Assembly (NCBI GenBank): GCA_965204875.1
Contig: OZ242020.1
Coordinates: forward strand, 806,001-870,000
DNA from: Aldehydirespirator sp965204875
GTDB taxonomy: Bacteria > Actinomycetota > Acidimicrobiia > Acidimicrobiales > Aldehydirespiratoraceae
Direction: 5' to 3'
Length of the DNA stretch: 64,000 nucleotides
Each line of letters starts with the position of its first letter. Position 1 is the stretch's first letter. Positions 16,249 through 24,879 of this stretch are shown here, piece by piece. The translations under genes and the position numbers were made by a program. The notes under the pieces are model-generated. The model saw nothing but the letters and a program-made list of their open reading frames with translations. It was not told the DNA's origin and ran no database searches.

Positions 16249-18146
16249 CGATCGGCAACCGAGCCGTCGGTGTCCTCGGCGGCCGGGAGCATCACGGCAC
16301 CGGCGGGAGCCGCGGCACCGGCTTCAGCGGAGTCCTGGGTGCCTGCGGAGTCGCGGGCCGTTGCAGTGCCGGCGGGAGCGGCGCCATGCGTTTCTATGAG
16401 GCACCGCTCGGCCTCGGAGGTCCACTGGCCTCGCTCGCCCAGTGCTTCCGCGATGTGGGGGAACCGCGCGGCCAACTCGTCCAGCCCGAGCAGCGGGACG
16501 CCGCTGACCTGGGGGAAGATGACGATCTTGCCGGCGAAGCGGCCCTCGAGCATGGCCTGCATGCCGTCCCGTCCCGCGTCGATCCCTCCCACGGCCGCGA
16601 CGTTCAACGCCGGCGAGAGCGAGCCGCTCACCGCCTTGTCCAGCACCAGCGCCTGATCCTCGATGGTGGAGCCCGAAGTGCCCGTGTACTGGGCGTTGCC
16701 GAGGTAGACGCGGCTCATGTCCAGTGGGCCCGTCGTGCCGTGCGCCACTCCGGCGAACAGCACCAGCATCCCGTCGGGCCGCATCAGGCGCGCCGCGCCG
16801 GCCATCACGGAAGCGACCGGTACGGTGACCACGACGTCGTCCGCGCCGGCACCACCGGTCATCCGTGCAACGACCTCCTCGACGGTCTCGCCGGGAGCGC
16901 CGGGCGCCTCGGGATCGAGCAGGACGAGACGGCGGCCAGCCTGCTCGGCGAGAGCGCCCAAGGATGCCTCCAGCACCCCGAGCCGTGCGGCGTCGGGGTC
17001 GATGCAGACGATGAGCGACGGGCCGTCGACCTTCTCGATGGCGCGCTGCACGTGCATCTGACCCATCGGCCCGCCGGCGCCGACGAACACGGCGACGCCG
17101 CCGGCACGGAGGTCGCAGCGGTTGCGGGCCTCGCCGTAGGCCGCGGCCACATCCGGGCCGCGGGTGCCGACGAAGGCCGTGTAGTCGTAGTGCAGGCGAC
17201 CGAAGTCGATCTCGGGCAGCCCGTCGAGCGGGCGCTCGCCCACCAGGTTGAGCGTGCCCCGGAAGGCCATGCAGCGAGCGGCCTCGGTCACCTGCTCGCT
17301 GGACGAGGGATCCAGGATGATGATGTCGTCGAATCCGGCGCCGCCGGTGACCCCGGCAGCGAGGGCCGCATAGCCCGAGGGGGCCATGCCGTCAGCGACG
17401 ACGGCGGCGGCAGCGGCTTCGGGGCTCGCCGCGGCGATCGCTGAGGAGCGCACCACCTCTGGCAGGCCGGTCAGCACCAGGCGGCCGACGCCGCGCAGCG
17501 ACCGGCCGAAGTCATAGCTGCGCCTGTCCTCGGGATGGCCGATGATCCAGACCGTGCCGCCGTCGCGGGGCCAGAGGCGGCGGCGCTGCGTGTACGCGGC
17601 CTCCACGCAGGCCCAGGGCTCCGACAGGGCCGCCGCGGCGTAGCCGATCCGCTGGTCGACCCCGATCACATAGGCGCCGTCATCGGCGTCGAGGATCTCC
17701 GGCCCGATGAGGTGGTACTGGATCAGCGCGCCCGGGATCGTGTAGCCGTAGGAGTTGTGCCGGCCCCCCTCATAGATGTCGGGCTGGATCGCCAGCCTGT
17801 CTCCGGTGCTGTAGCTCGACTTGAGCCCGTCACCGACCTCGACGACCGTGACCGTGGCCTCGTGGCCGAAACGGGTGGGGTTCACGGCGAGGTCGCGCCC
17901 GTAGAGCTTGGGATGGTCGCCGCCGAGCCGGATCAGCTTCACGTCCGAGTAGCACAGCCCGACGGCGTCGACACGCACCAGCATCTGGTCGTGGGCGGGG
18001 CCGGGCACCTTCGACGGTTCGGGCCGGCCATCGCGACCGACGCTGTCAAGGCCGGTGCCGTAGGTGTTCCACGCCAGGTTCGGGTCGGGAAGCGGCGTGG
18101 CCCCGGCGCGGTAGTCGTCAAAGGTCCACTTGCCGGTGACAGTCAC
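16245..18146 (-). CDS. Zinc-type MDR dehydrogenase with two Rossmann-like domains
   Basis: A 633-residue oxidoreductase, much longer than ordinary medium-chain dehydrogenases (~350). The GroES-like catalytic domain (about 50-190) has zinc ligands Cys65, His95 and Glu96 (GLCYSD, RFGHEA). It is followed by one nucleotide-binding-like domain (about 200-330, VWIIGHPEDRR, no clean GxGxxG) and a second (about 345-520) with the intact GAGGPMGQMH motif. The tail is Ala/Gly-rich and low in complexity. It resembles sorbose/sugar-phosphate dehydrogenases found with PTS genes. Co-expression with the mannitol PTS and the PfkB kinase suggests it converts mannitol 1-phosphate to fructose 6-phosphate in place of MtlD. 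Substrate is inferred from context only. Confidence 0.78.
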   Translation of the reverse strand: MTVTGKWTFDDYRAGATPLPDPNLAWNTYGTGLDSVGRDGRPEPSKVPGPAHDQMLVRVDAVGLCYSDVKLIRLGGDHPKLYGRDLAVNPTRFGHEATVTVVEVGDGLKSSYSTGDRLAIQPDIYEGGRHNSYGYTIPGALIQYHLIGPEILDADDGAYVIGVDQRIGYAAAALSEPWACVEAAYTQRRRLWPRDGGTVWIIGHPEDRRSYDFGRSLRGVGRLVLTGLPEVVRSSAIAAASPEAAAAAVVADGMAPSGYAALAAGVTGGAGFDDIIILDPSSSEQVTEAARCMAFRGTLNLVGERPLDGLPEIDFGRLHYDYTAFVGTRGPDVAAAYGEARNRCDLRAGGVAVFVGAGGPMGQMHVQRAIEKVDGPSLIVCIDPDAARLGVLEASLGALAEQAGRRLVLLDPEAPGAPGETVEEVVARMTGGAGADDVVVTVPVASVMAGAARLMRPDGMLVLFAGVAHGTTGPLDMSRVYLGNAQYTGTSGSTIEDQALVLDKAVSGSLSPALNVAAVGGIDAGRDGMQAMLEGRFAGKIVIFPQVSGVPLLGLDELAARFPHIAEALGERGQWTSEAERCLIETHGAAPAGTATARDSAGTQDSAEAGAAAPAGAVMLPAAEDTDGSVADR

Positions 18147-18319
18147 GGATTGACCCCCTGCGAGTGACGCCCCTCACTCCGCTCAGGCAAGCGTCGGCGC
18201 TGCGGGCCGTGACCGCAACTCGCAGATTGACCCAGAGCCGCTCCGCCAATACGCGCCGCCTGTCCCATATTGTCATATCTGCAGATCTGCTCTGCCCAGG
18301 GTGGGCTTTGCCAGCCGGG

Positions 18320-18475
18320 CGGGCGAGCCGAGACCATCGAGACCGGCTCGTCATCTCGACTGCGCCGCTCAGCGGGCGCGTTTCCCGCCGCCGAGTGGGG
18401 CACCGCTCGATGACCGGGACGAGTCCGAGGAGTTCGTGGGCGTTCCCGCCGCCGAGCGGGCACCGGTAGCCTGGC
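18320..18475 (+). ncRNA. Possible T-box leader of ileS
   Basis: A hairpin with stem GAGCCG (18325-18330) / CGGCTC (18344-18349) displays ATC, an isoleucine codon, in its loop at 18336-18338, as in ultrashort Stem I T-boxes of actinobacterial ileS. An overlapping alternative hairpin pairs TCGAGA with TCTCGA. Downstream, GAGTGGGGCACCGCTCG is only loosely like the AGGGTGGNACCGCG T-box consensus. The consensus mismatch keeps this tentative. Confidence 0.3.
18382..18465. repeat. Direct repeat in ileS leader (61-bp offset)
   Basis: TTCCCGCCGCCGAG followed by TGGGGCACCG or CGGGCACCG occurs at 18382 and 18443. It may be part of the 61-73 bp duplication family or the alternating arms of a leader switch. 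Confidence 0.8.
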
Positions 18476-18480
18476 CGGCC

Positions 18481-21400
18481 ATGCCGGAGGCAGGTAGCGG
18501 TCCCTATCCGGAGGTCGGCAGCCCCGACTTTCCGGCTGTCGAGCGGCGGGTGTTGGCCCGCTGGGCGGAGCAGGGAACCTTCGGCGAGTCTGTCAGGGCC
18601 CGCCCCGCCGAGCGGGACTGGGTGTTCTATGACGGTCCGCCGTTCGCCAACGGCCTGCCCCACCACGGCCACCTGCTCACCGGCTACGTCAAGGACGTCG
18701 TGCCCCGCTACCAGACCATGCGCGGCAACCGGGTGGAGCGCCGCTTCGGGTGGGACTGCCACGGGCTGCCCGCCGAGATGGAGACCGAGCGCGAGCTCGG
18801 CGTGGCGGGCCGGGCGGCCGTGGAGAGCTACGGCATAGCCCGGTTCAACGAGCACTGCCGCCAGTCGGTTCTGAGGTACACGAGGGACTGGGAGGAGACC
18901 GTCACACGGCAGGCCCGCTGGGTGGACTTCGACAACGACTACAAGACGATGGACCTGCCCTACATGGAGTCGGTCATGTGGGCCTTCGCCGAGCTGTATC
19001 GCAAGGGGCTGGTGTACGAGGCCTACCGGGTGATGCCGTACTCGTGGGGCGCGGAGACGCCTCTGTCGAACTTCGAGATCCGCCTCGACGACGCCACCCG
19101 GCCCCGCCAGGACCCGGCCATAACCGTGGCCTTCGACCTGGTGCCCGAGCCCGGCGACCCTGCGCCGATGAGGCTGCTGGCCTGGACCACCACTCCGTGG
19201 ACGCTGCCCTCGAACCTGGCTCTGGCGGTCGGGCCCGACATCGAGTACGCCGTGATGGAGGCAGGCGGGGCCTGCTACGTGCTGGCGGCGGCGACCGTGG
19301 CGTCCTACGACGCTCAGCTGCCTGCGGCCCGCAGGGTGGGCACCGTCGGTGGCGAGCAGCTCCTCGGCAGGGCCTATGTGCCGGTCTTCGATTACTACTC
19401 GCACCGCGGCGAGGCCTTCCGGGTGCTCGCCGCCGACTTCATCGACACTGCCGAGGGCACCGGCATCGTCCATCTGGCGCCGGGGTTCGGTGCCGAGGAC
19501 CAGCAGGTGTGCGAGGCCAACGGCATCGTCATCGGAGACGCGGTGCCGGTCGATGAGCAGGGCCGGTTCACCGAGGCGGTCCCGGACTGGGCCGGCACCG
19601 GCGTGTTCGACGCCAACGCCGGGATCATCCGCCGCCTCAAGGACGCCGGCCGGGTGCTGCGCCACGACAGCTACGAGCACAACTACCCGTACTGCTGGCG
19701 CACCGACACGCCGATCATCTACAAGGCCATCAACAGCTGGTATGTGAGCGTCACCGCCGTGCGGGACCGGCTGGTGGAACTGAACCGGCGGATCAACTGG
19801 GTGCCGGGCCATGTGCGCGACGGTCGTTTCGGGATGTGGCTCGAGGGTGCCCGCGACTGGTCGATCAGCCGCAACCGCTTCTGGGGCTCGCCGATCCCGG
19901 TGTGGCGCAGCGACGATCCCGCCCAGCCCCGCATCGACGTTTACGGCTCGCTCGACGAGCTGGAGCGCGACTTCGGCGTCCGGCCCGGCGACCTCCACCG
20001 GCCCTTCATCGACGCGCTGACGCGCCCCAATCCCGATGATCCCGGCGGGAAGTCGACGATGCGGCGGGTGCCGGAGGTGTTGGACTGCTGGTTCGAGTCG
20101 GGCTCCATGCCCTTCGCCCAGGTGCACTACCCCTTCGAGAACACCGAGTGGTTCGAGGAGCACTTCCCGGCCGACTTCATCGTGGAGTACATCAACCAGA
20201 CGCGGGGCTGGTTCTACACGCTGCACGTGCTGGCCGGGGCGCTGTTCGACCGGCCCGCCTTCTCGAACGTGATCTGTCACGGGATCCTGCTGGCCGCCGA
20301 CGGCTCCAAGCTCTCCAAGAAGCTGCGCAACTACACCGAGCCGACCGAGATCTTCGAGCTCCAGGGGGCCGACGCATTGCGCTGGTACCTGATGGCGGCC
20401 AACATCGTGCGCGGCGGCGACCTGCGGGTGAGCGACGACGGCATCGACGAGGTCGTCCGGCAGATCTTGCTGCCGATCTGGAACGCGTACGCGTTCTTCT
20501 GCATGTACGCCAACGCCGAGGGCTACCGGGCACGGTTGCGCACGGGGGAAGCGAGCGAGAGCCCGCAGGAGGGCGTCAGCGGAAGCACGGGCACAAGCGA
20601 GAAGGGGCGAGAGGGCGAGAGCGGGGACGTGCTTGCGAGCGCGAGCGGTCGCGAGGGCGTGAGCGATGACCGGCGCGATGACGTGCTCGACCGCTACGTG
20701 CTGGCGCGGACGCGGGCGCTGGTGCTGGCGACCACGGAGCGGATGGAGGCATACGACCTGCCCGGGGCGGCCGCCGAGATCGCCGCCTTCATCGACGCTC
20801 TCAACAACTGGTACATCCGCCGCTCCAGGGACCGGTTCTGGAACGCCGGCGGCGCCGACACCGACCGGGCCGCCTTCGACACCCTTTACACCGTGCTGAC
20901 GACCCTCACCCGTGTGACCGCGCCGTTCCTGCCGATGATCGCCGAGGAGATCCACACCGGCCTCACGGGCGGCTCGTCGGTGCATCTGGCGGACTGGCCC
21001 GACCCCGATGCCGAGGGCCTGCCCGCCGACGACTCCCTGGTGGAGCGGATGGAGCGCCTGCGCGACGCGGCATCGGCCGCGCTGAGGGTGCGAGAGGACG
21101 CCGGGCTGAGGGTGCGGCTGCCGCTGGCCGGCGCCGTCGTGGCCGGACACGGGGCCGAGGACCTCGCGCCGCTGGCGGAGTTGCTGGCCGACGAGATCAA
21201 CGTCAAGAAGGTGGAGTTGACCGGCAGCCTTGCCGACCACGCCGCCATCGTGCTGCGGCCCAGCGGCAGCATGCTGGGCCCTCGCCTGGGTGCCGCCGTG
21301 CAGGACGTGTTCAAAGCGGCACGCGCGGGCGATTGGCGTCTCAACGACGACGGCACGGCGAACGTCGCCGGCCACGAGCTCGACCCCGACAGCTTCGAGC

Positions 21401-21873
21401 TGACGGTGCAGGTCGCCGGGGACGGGGCCGCGGCGCGGCTGGCCTCGGGGGACGCCGTCGTGGTGCTCGACACCGCGGTGACCGCCGAACTCCAGGCCGA
21501 GGGCTGGGCACGCGACGCCGTCCGGATGATCCAGGACTGCCGCCGAGCCGAAGGCTTGATCGTGACCGACCGGATCGAGGTGTTGCTGGAGCTGGCTTCA
21601 GCAGAACAGGCCGCAGCCGTGGAGCAGTGGCGAGACTACGTGGCCGAGCAGGTGCTGGCCACCAACCTGAAGGTCACCACCGCCGGCACCGGCAAGCTGC
21701 CCGCCCCGAGACCCGACCCCGAGGTCGCCGCCGATCCGGAGGCAGCCGGCACCGGCAACGCGTCCGCTTCGGCAACGGACGCCTCCGAGCCCCGGCCGGC
21801 AGGCTTCGCGGCACACCACGCAAAGGTCGACGGCAAACCAGCGAGCTGCTACCTGAAACCCGTCAAGCGATAG
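18481..21873 (+). CDS. ileS: Isoleucyl-tRNA synthetase
   Basis: Charges tRNA-Ile with isoleucine. It is a class I synthetase of 1130 residues with the HIGH motif as LPHHGHLLTG (near residue 62), the editing CP1 domain including TTPWTLPSNLAL, the KMSKS motif as GSKLSKKLRNY (near 610) and a C-terminal anticodon-binding region. ATG 18481 gives the N-terminus expected from actinobacterial IleS (PDFPAVERRVLARW). An extended frame begins at GTG 18301, but the family does not use it. Residues about 687-735 are a Gly/Ser/Glu-rich low-complexity insert with repeated REGxS/EGVS units. The C-terminal ~60 residues are also Ala/Pro-rich. Confidence 0.95.
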   Translation: MPEAGSGPYPEVGSPDFPAVERRVLARWAEQGTFGESVRARPAERDWVFYDGPPFANGLPHHGHLLTGYVKDVVPRYQTMRGNRVERRFGWDCHGLPAEMETERELGVAGRAAVESYGIARFNEHCRQSVLRYTRDWEETVTRQARWVDFDNDYKTMDLPYMESVMWAFAELYRKGLVYEAYRVMPYSWGAETPLSNFEIRLDDATRPRQDPAITVAFDLVPEPGDPAPMRLLAWTTTPWTLPSNLALAVGPDIEYAVMEAGGACYVLAAATVASYDAQLPAARRVGTVGGEQLLGRAYVPVFDYYSHRGEAFRVLAADFIDTAEGTGIVHLAPGFGAEDQQVCEANGIVIGDAVPVDEQGRFTEAVPDWAGTGVFDANAGIIRRLKDAGRVLRHDSYEHNYPYCWRTDTPIIYKAINSWYVSVTAVRDRLVELNRRINWVPGHVRDGRFGMWLEGARDWSISRNRFWGSPIPVWRSDDPAQPRIDVYGSLDELERDFGVRPGDLHRPFIDALTRPNPDDPGGKSTMRRVPEVLDCWFESGSMPFAQVHYPFENTEWFEEHFPADFIVEYINQTRGWFYTLHVLAGALFDRPAFSNVICHGILLAADGSKLSKKLRNYTEPTEIFELQGADALRWYLMAANIVRGGDLRVSDDGIDEVVRQILLPIWNAYAFFCMYANAEGYRARLRTGEASESPQEGVSGSTGTSEKGREGESGDVLASASGREGVSDDRRDDVLDRYVLARTRALVLATTERMEAYDLPGAAAEIAAFIDALNNWYIRRSRDRFWNAGGADTDRAAFDTLYTVLTTLTRVTAPFLPMIAEEIHTGLTGGSSVHLADWPDPDAEGLPADDSLVERMERLRDAASAALRVREDAGLRVRLPLAGAVVAGHGAEDLAPLAELLADEINVKKVELTGSLADHAAIVLRPSGSMLGPRLGAAVQDVFKAARAGDWRLNDDGTANVAGHELDPDSFELTVQVAGDGAAARLASGDAVVVLDTAVTAELQAEGWARDAVRMIQDCRRAEGLIVTDRIEVLLELASAEQAAAVEQWRDYVAEQVLATNLKVTTAGTGKLPAPRPDPEVAADPEAAGTGNASASATDASEPRPAGFAAHHAKVDGKPASCYLKPVKR
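20541..20690 (+). repeat. Low-complexity insert in ileS
   Basis: Degenerate repeats of about 42 bp encode Gly-Arg-Glu-Gly-Glu/Val-Ser units between the catalytic core and anticodon-binding domain of IleS. The reading frame is kept throughout. Confidence 0.65.
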
Positions 21874-21907
21874 CGACCACGGGCGAGCACCGATCCGGCA
21901 GCCCGAC

Positions 21908-21937
21908 TTGGCGCGACTCCCGAGATCCCTCTATCGT
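21908..21937 (+). promoter_or_regulatory. Candidate promoter of the Cys-rich protein gene
   Basis: TTGGCG at 21908 and TATCGT at 21932 are separated by 18 bases, upstream of the frame starting at ATG 21975. GAAGG at about 21963-21967 would be the ribosome binding site of that ATG. By eye only. Confidence 0.35.
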
Positions 21938-22005
21938 CGCCAAGTTGAACTCCGGTGATCACGAAGGCAGCGCTATGACCTCGTCCTTCCCCAACATGGC
22001 ATCGG

Positions 22006-22015
22006 CCCCCCCCCC
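22006..22015 (+). repeat. C10 tract, probable phase-variation site
   Basis: Ten C residues lie between a well-initiated frame (ATG 21975) and the frame of the Cys-rich protein. With ten C the two frames are one base out of register; with nine they join. The same GCGGCGG follows the C10 tract at 59800. Confidence 0.75.
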
Positions 22016-22041
22016 GCGGCGGCCCAACCGATCAAACGGTC

Positions 22042-23334
22042 ATGCTGCGGAGATTTGTTGATGGCACTCGGATCAGGCTTGATGGTATTGAACGTATCAC
22101 GGAAATACCAGAGGCGGTTTCGGTTGATGTGTTGGACATTGATGGTGCTGAAGTTGAGATATATGTTGGGCCTGAGTCAGCACTCCGTGCGTTTCTAGCT
22201 CACACCGATACCGCACCTGAGACTATCGTCACGCTGTTTGACGGCACTGAGATATCGAGGGGTTGGGTTCGGAGCAGCAGGAATGCCGGTTACGCCTTCT
22301 GGTTTCCTGCCGGGAACTTCAGAGCATACGGTACTGCGCCTGCAAATGTTCCTTTCGAGACACTGGTGCGACATCTTGGTGCTGCAATGATAACCGGCGA
22401 TGCGGAAGGTGTGCGCATCGCCGGTAATCGCTCGCCGTATCGGCAGCCCAGCATTATGCAGATGGTTCCCGGTGACTACCTCATCGACATCAGGCTGGCC
22501 AGACCCTCAAAAAGGGCATTGATCGGAAGAGCGGTCGCCGGCGGTTCGTTGTTCCGTTCGGATCATGACAGCCTCCATCCCTATCTGGTATTGGATGCCA
22601 GCAATCTGCTCGCATATATACTGCCCGTTCCTGGACGCCCGATTGCGGCAGCCTTGGAGGGAGCATCGCGCCTAGAGTTGAGGCTTGACGACGCTGCAAA
22701 GTTAGGTATTGCGGATAACAACGCAACCATTTTGGCTGATCCAAGATCATGGGCGGCAGCTACCGCTTCCACAGCATCGATGGCTCTCGCGTTCGAGTCC
22801 CTTCCCACAATCTCATCTGATGCCCTGCGTCGCCGATCCATTCCGCCCTTCAGTCGAAGATCGTTCATAGGTAGGGCCGCCGCAACGGCGGGCGCATTGA
22901 GCATCTCCTACCTGGCGCTGTGGAGTTCCAAGCGTGCGCAGGCACGTGACGGCAGACCTTACTACAGAGAATGGACAGACCCATCTTCTGGCCCGTGCGC
23001 CAATCACAATTATGCGGCCTCACACAATGAACAGGGGAGGAAGTGCGGACCGTCGGTCGCGGACCTGCGCTACTGCTGGATCGGAGGGTCGTCGGCAACA
23101 GCTGAAACCGTGGATGCCGGGAATAGAGAGGGATGGCACAGATACGGTCCCGCACCACGCGGTGAGCTCTATATGCAGCGCCCCGGCCACTGCTACAACC
23201 CGCGCGATGGCAGTACTTGGGACTCTTGGAGATGGACTTTCAGTGACGGCATCACCTACGGTTGCTCAGATGGCCGGGTCTGCAATGGGCACATGTGCTA
23301 CCTGCATACGATCTGTCCTTGGCCTCGGGAATAG
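22042..23334 (+). CDS. Tat-exported Cys-rich protein, weakly MauA-like, with N-terminal paralogous domain
   Basis: A 430-residue protein in three parts. Residues 1-155 form a domain shared with the lipoprotein at 27207-28115 (SVDVL, FWFPAGNF, SIMQMVPG). Residues 271-295 carry a twin-arginine signal, SRRSFIGRA plus a hydrophobic run, placed unusually far from the N-terminus. The exported remainder (300-430) has eight Cys (319, 335, 345, 384, 408, 414, 419, 425) and many Trp/Tyr/Gly. CYNPRDG at 384 recalls CYNPTDG of methylamine dehydrogenase light chain, but the Trp expected four residues before it (TTQ Trp57) is absent. ATG 22042 lacks a ribosome binding site, and domain homology begins a few codons earlier (TVMLRRF), so the true start is probably ATG 21975 with a nine-C tract. 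GC is visibly lower than around it. Confidence 0.75.
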   Translation: MLRRFVDGTRIRLDGIERITEIPEAVSVDVLDIDGAEVEIYVGPESALRAFLAHTDTAPETIVTLFDGTEISRGWVRSSRNAGYAFWFPAGNFRAYGTAPANVPFETLVRHLGAAMITGDAEGVRIAGNRSPYRQPSIMQMVPGDYLIDIRLARPSKRALIGRAVAGGSLFRSDHDSLHPYLVLDASNLLAYILPVPGRPIAAALEGASRLELRLDDAAKLGIADNNATILADPRSWAAATASTASMALAFESLPTISSDALRRRSIPPFSRRSFIGRAAATAGALSISYLALWSSKRAQARDGRPYYREWTDPSSGPCANHNYAASHNEQGRKCGPSVADLRYCWIGGSSATAETVDAGNREGWHRYGPAPRGELYMQRPGHCYNPRDGSTWDSWRWTFSDGITYGCSDGRVCNGHMCYLHTICPWPRE

Positions 23335-23349
23335 CAGGCGCCGAACGTG

Positions 23350-23361
23350 CCCCCCCCCCCC
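23350..23361 (+). repeat. C12 tract before SLH/RCC1 gene
   Basis: Twelve C residues lie between the Cys-rich protein stop and the next gene, 33 bases before its ATG. A GTG at 23347 is in frame with that gene only at this tract length, so tract length could alter the N-terminus or the spacing of expression signals. Confidence 0.7.
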
Positions 23362-23394
23362 GTAACTCAGCGCCCTTTGGAAGAGAGCACTTGG

Positions 23395-24879
23395 ATGAGT
23401 TGTGTCACGCGGACATTGCTGACTGCCGCCGCTGTACCTCTTTTGCTGGGAGTTCCGGCAGCGGCGCAGGCGCAGGATGACGTCGGGGCGTCCGACAGCT
23501 TCACCGATGACGACGGGAACGTTCATGAATCCGCCCTGGATGCAATGGCGGCGAAAGGTTGGCTGGCTGGTACTGGATGCGGAGAAGGGCAGATATGTCC
23601 CAAACGTAACTTGCAGCGCTGGGAGTTGGCCGTGTGGTTGGGACGCGCTCTCACCGAGAACAGCGAACCACCGCTCATTTCCGAGCCTCGCTTCAGTGAC
23701 GTTGACCCCATGCAGTGGTGGGCACCGCACGCTGAACGCTTCGCGGACTTCGCAGTCGCCGACGCATGCGACACCGAACCCTTGAAATACTGCGCCTACA
23801 ACGCGATCACGCGAGCGCAGATGGCGACATTCATTGCACGCGCCTTCGAGTTGTCAGAATTTTCTTCGACCTTCTTCGCTGATATCACGGGCGATCCGCA
23901 CGCTGTCAGCGTGAACACTCTCGCAGCTGCAGGCATCACCATAGGCTGCGACACCCAACCCCCGCGCTACTGCCCCACAAAACCCATTACCCGCGCCCAA
24001 GCAGCCACCTTCATCGCCAAAGCTGCCGGGCTTGTCCCAAAATCACCTCCGCCAACACCCGTTGGACTCTACCATACAGTCACCGCAGGCTGGCAACACA
24101 GCTGCGCCATCGGCCACGACGACGCCGTCACCTGCTGGGGCAACAACGACAGCGGGCAGGCCAATGCGCCCGCAGGCAAGTTCAGAGCAGTATCCGCAGG
24201 TTGGCAACACAGCTGCGCCATCGCGCATGACGACGCGCCGTACTGGTGGCTGAACATCATAATCTGCTGGGGCACCGATAAGATCTACGGAACAACTAAG
24301 TCACCAATGGGCGTATTCAAGGCTGTCGCAGCGGGCGGCACACATAACTGTGCCATCGCCCATGACGACACCGTCACCTGCTGGGGCAACAACTACTCCG
24401 GGCAGGCGGATCCGCCTGCAGGCAAATTCAAGGCCATAACCGCAGGCTGGCAGCACAGCTGCGCCCTTGACCACGACGACACCGTCACCTGCTGGGGCAA
24501 CAACGACAGCGGCCAGGCCCACGCTCCCACAGGTGCGCACAAGACCGTGGCTGCGGGAGGTACACATAACTGTGCTGTCGCACGAAACGACATGATTACC
24601 TGCTGGGGGAACAACGACTTCGGGCAGGCCGATGCGCCTGCAGGCAAGTTCAGAGCAGTATCCGCAGGCTGGCAACACAGCTGCGCCATCGCGCATGACG
24701 ACACTGTGACCTGCTGGGGCAACAACGACGGCGGGCAAGCCAACCCTCCGTCAGGCGCTTACAACACCATCGCCGCAGGCTGGTCTCACAACTGCGCCAT
24801 AGGCCACGACTACGCCATCACCTGCTGGGGCAACAGCAATGACGGCAGAACCAAAGCACCTACGATCCACTCAAATTGA
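23395..24879 (+). CDS. Secreted SLH-domain protein with seven RCC1-like repeats
   Basis: A surface protein of 494 residues. A Sec signal peptide ends near AAAQA (about residue 26). Residues 30-215 form SLH-type wall-anchoring modules (ITRAQMATFIARAFELSE, ITRAQAATFIAKAAG). Then come seven units of about 37 residues with consensus AGWQHSCAIAHDDTVTCWGNN; each unit has two Cys that could form an in-blade disulfide. The second unit carries an insertion (PYWWLNII). Seven RCC1-like units predict a seven-bladed beta-propeller. ATG 23395 follows GGAAGAGAG. The gene is next to the Cys-rich protein and converges, with a nine-base overlap, on the CcdA/MauF-like gene. Confidence 0.85.
   Translation: MSCVTRTLLTAAAVPLLLGVPAAAQAQDDVGASDSFTDDDGNVHESALDAMAAKGWLAGTGCGEGQICPKRNLQRWELAVWLGRALTENSEPPLISEPRFSDVDPMQWWAPHAERFADFAVADACDTEPLKYCAYNAITRAQMATFIARAFELSEFSSTFFADITGDPHAVSVNTLAAAGITIGCDTQPPRYCPTKPITRAQAATFIAKAAGLVPKSPPPTPVGLYHTVTAGWQHSCAIGHDDAVTCWGNNDSGQANAPAGKFRAVSAGWQHSCAIAHDDAPYWWLNIIICWGTDKIYGTTKSPMGVFKAVAAGGTHNCAIAHDDTVTCWGNNYSGQADPPAGKFKAITAGWQHSCALDHDDTVTCWGNNDSGQAHAPTGAHKTVAAGGTHNCAVARNDMITCWGNNDFGQADAPAGKFRAVSAGWQHSCAIAHDDTVTCWGNNDGGQANPPSGAYNTIAAGWSHNCAIGHDYAITCWGNSNDGRTKAPTIHSN
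24067..24879 (+). repeat. 111-bp coding repeats of the RCC1-like propeller
   Basis: Seven tandem units, several nearly identical in DNA (for example the units near 24150 and 24640), suggest recent duplication or conversion. Confidence 0.85.

Larger units (their letters stand above)
18147..18480 (+). other. ileS leader region
   Basis: These 334 bases separate the divergent dehydrogenase and ileS genes. They contain a possible T-box, a 61-bp-offset duplication and no supported gene. The long open frame that continues upstream of ileS is probably leader, not protein. Confidence 0.5.

Noticed and set aside
18301..18480. N-terminal extension of IleS from GTG 18301
   Set aside because: Composition and length do not match the family. 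ATG 18481 gives the expected N-terminus, and the region is better read as leader.
18118..21375. Very long open frames antisense to ileS, nrdA, LivM-LivG and other genes
   Set aside because: They are mirror effects of GC-rich codon use, lack ribosome binding sites and recognisable domains, and lie opposite well-identified genes.
22042..23334. Direct assignment as methylamine dehydrogenase light chain
   Set aside because: Only CYNPxDG and general Cys-richness match. The Trp four residues before that motif is absent, there are eight and not twelve Cys, and MauB/MauG are not encoded here.
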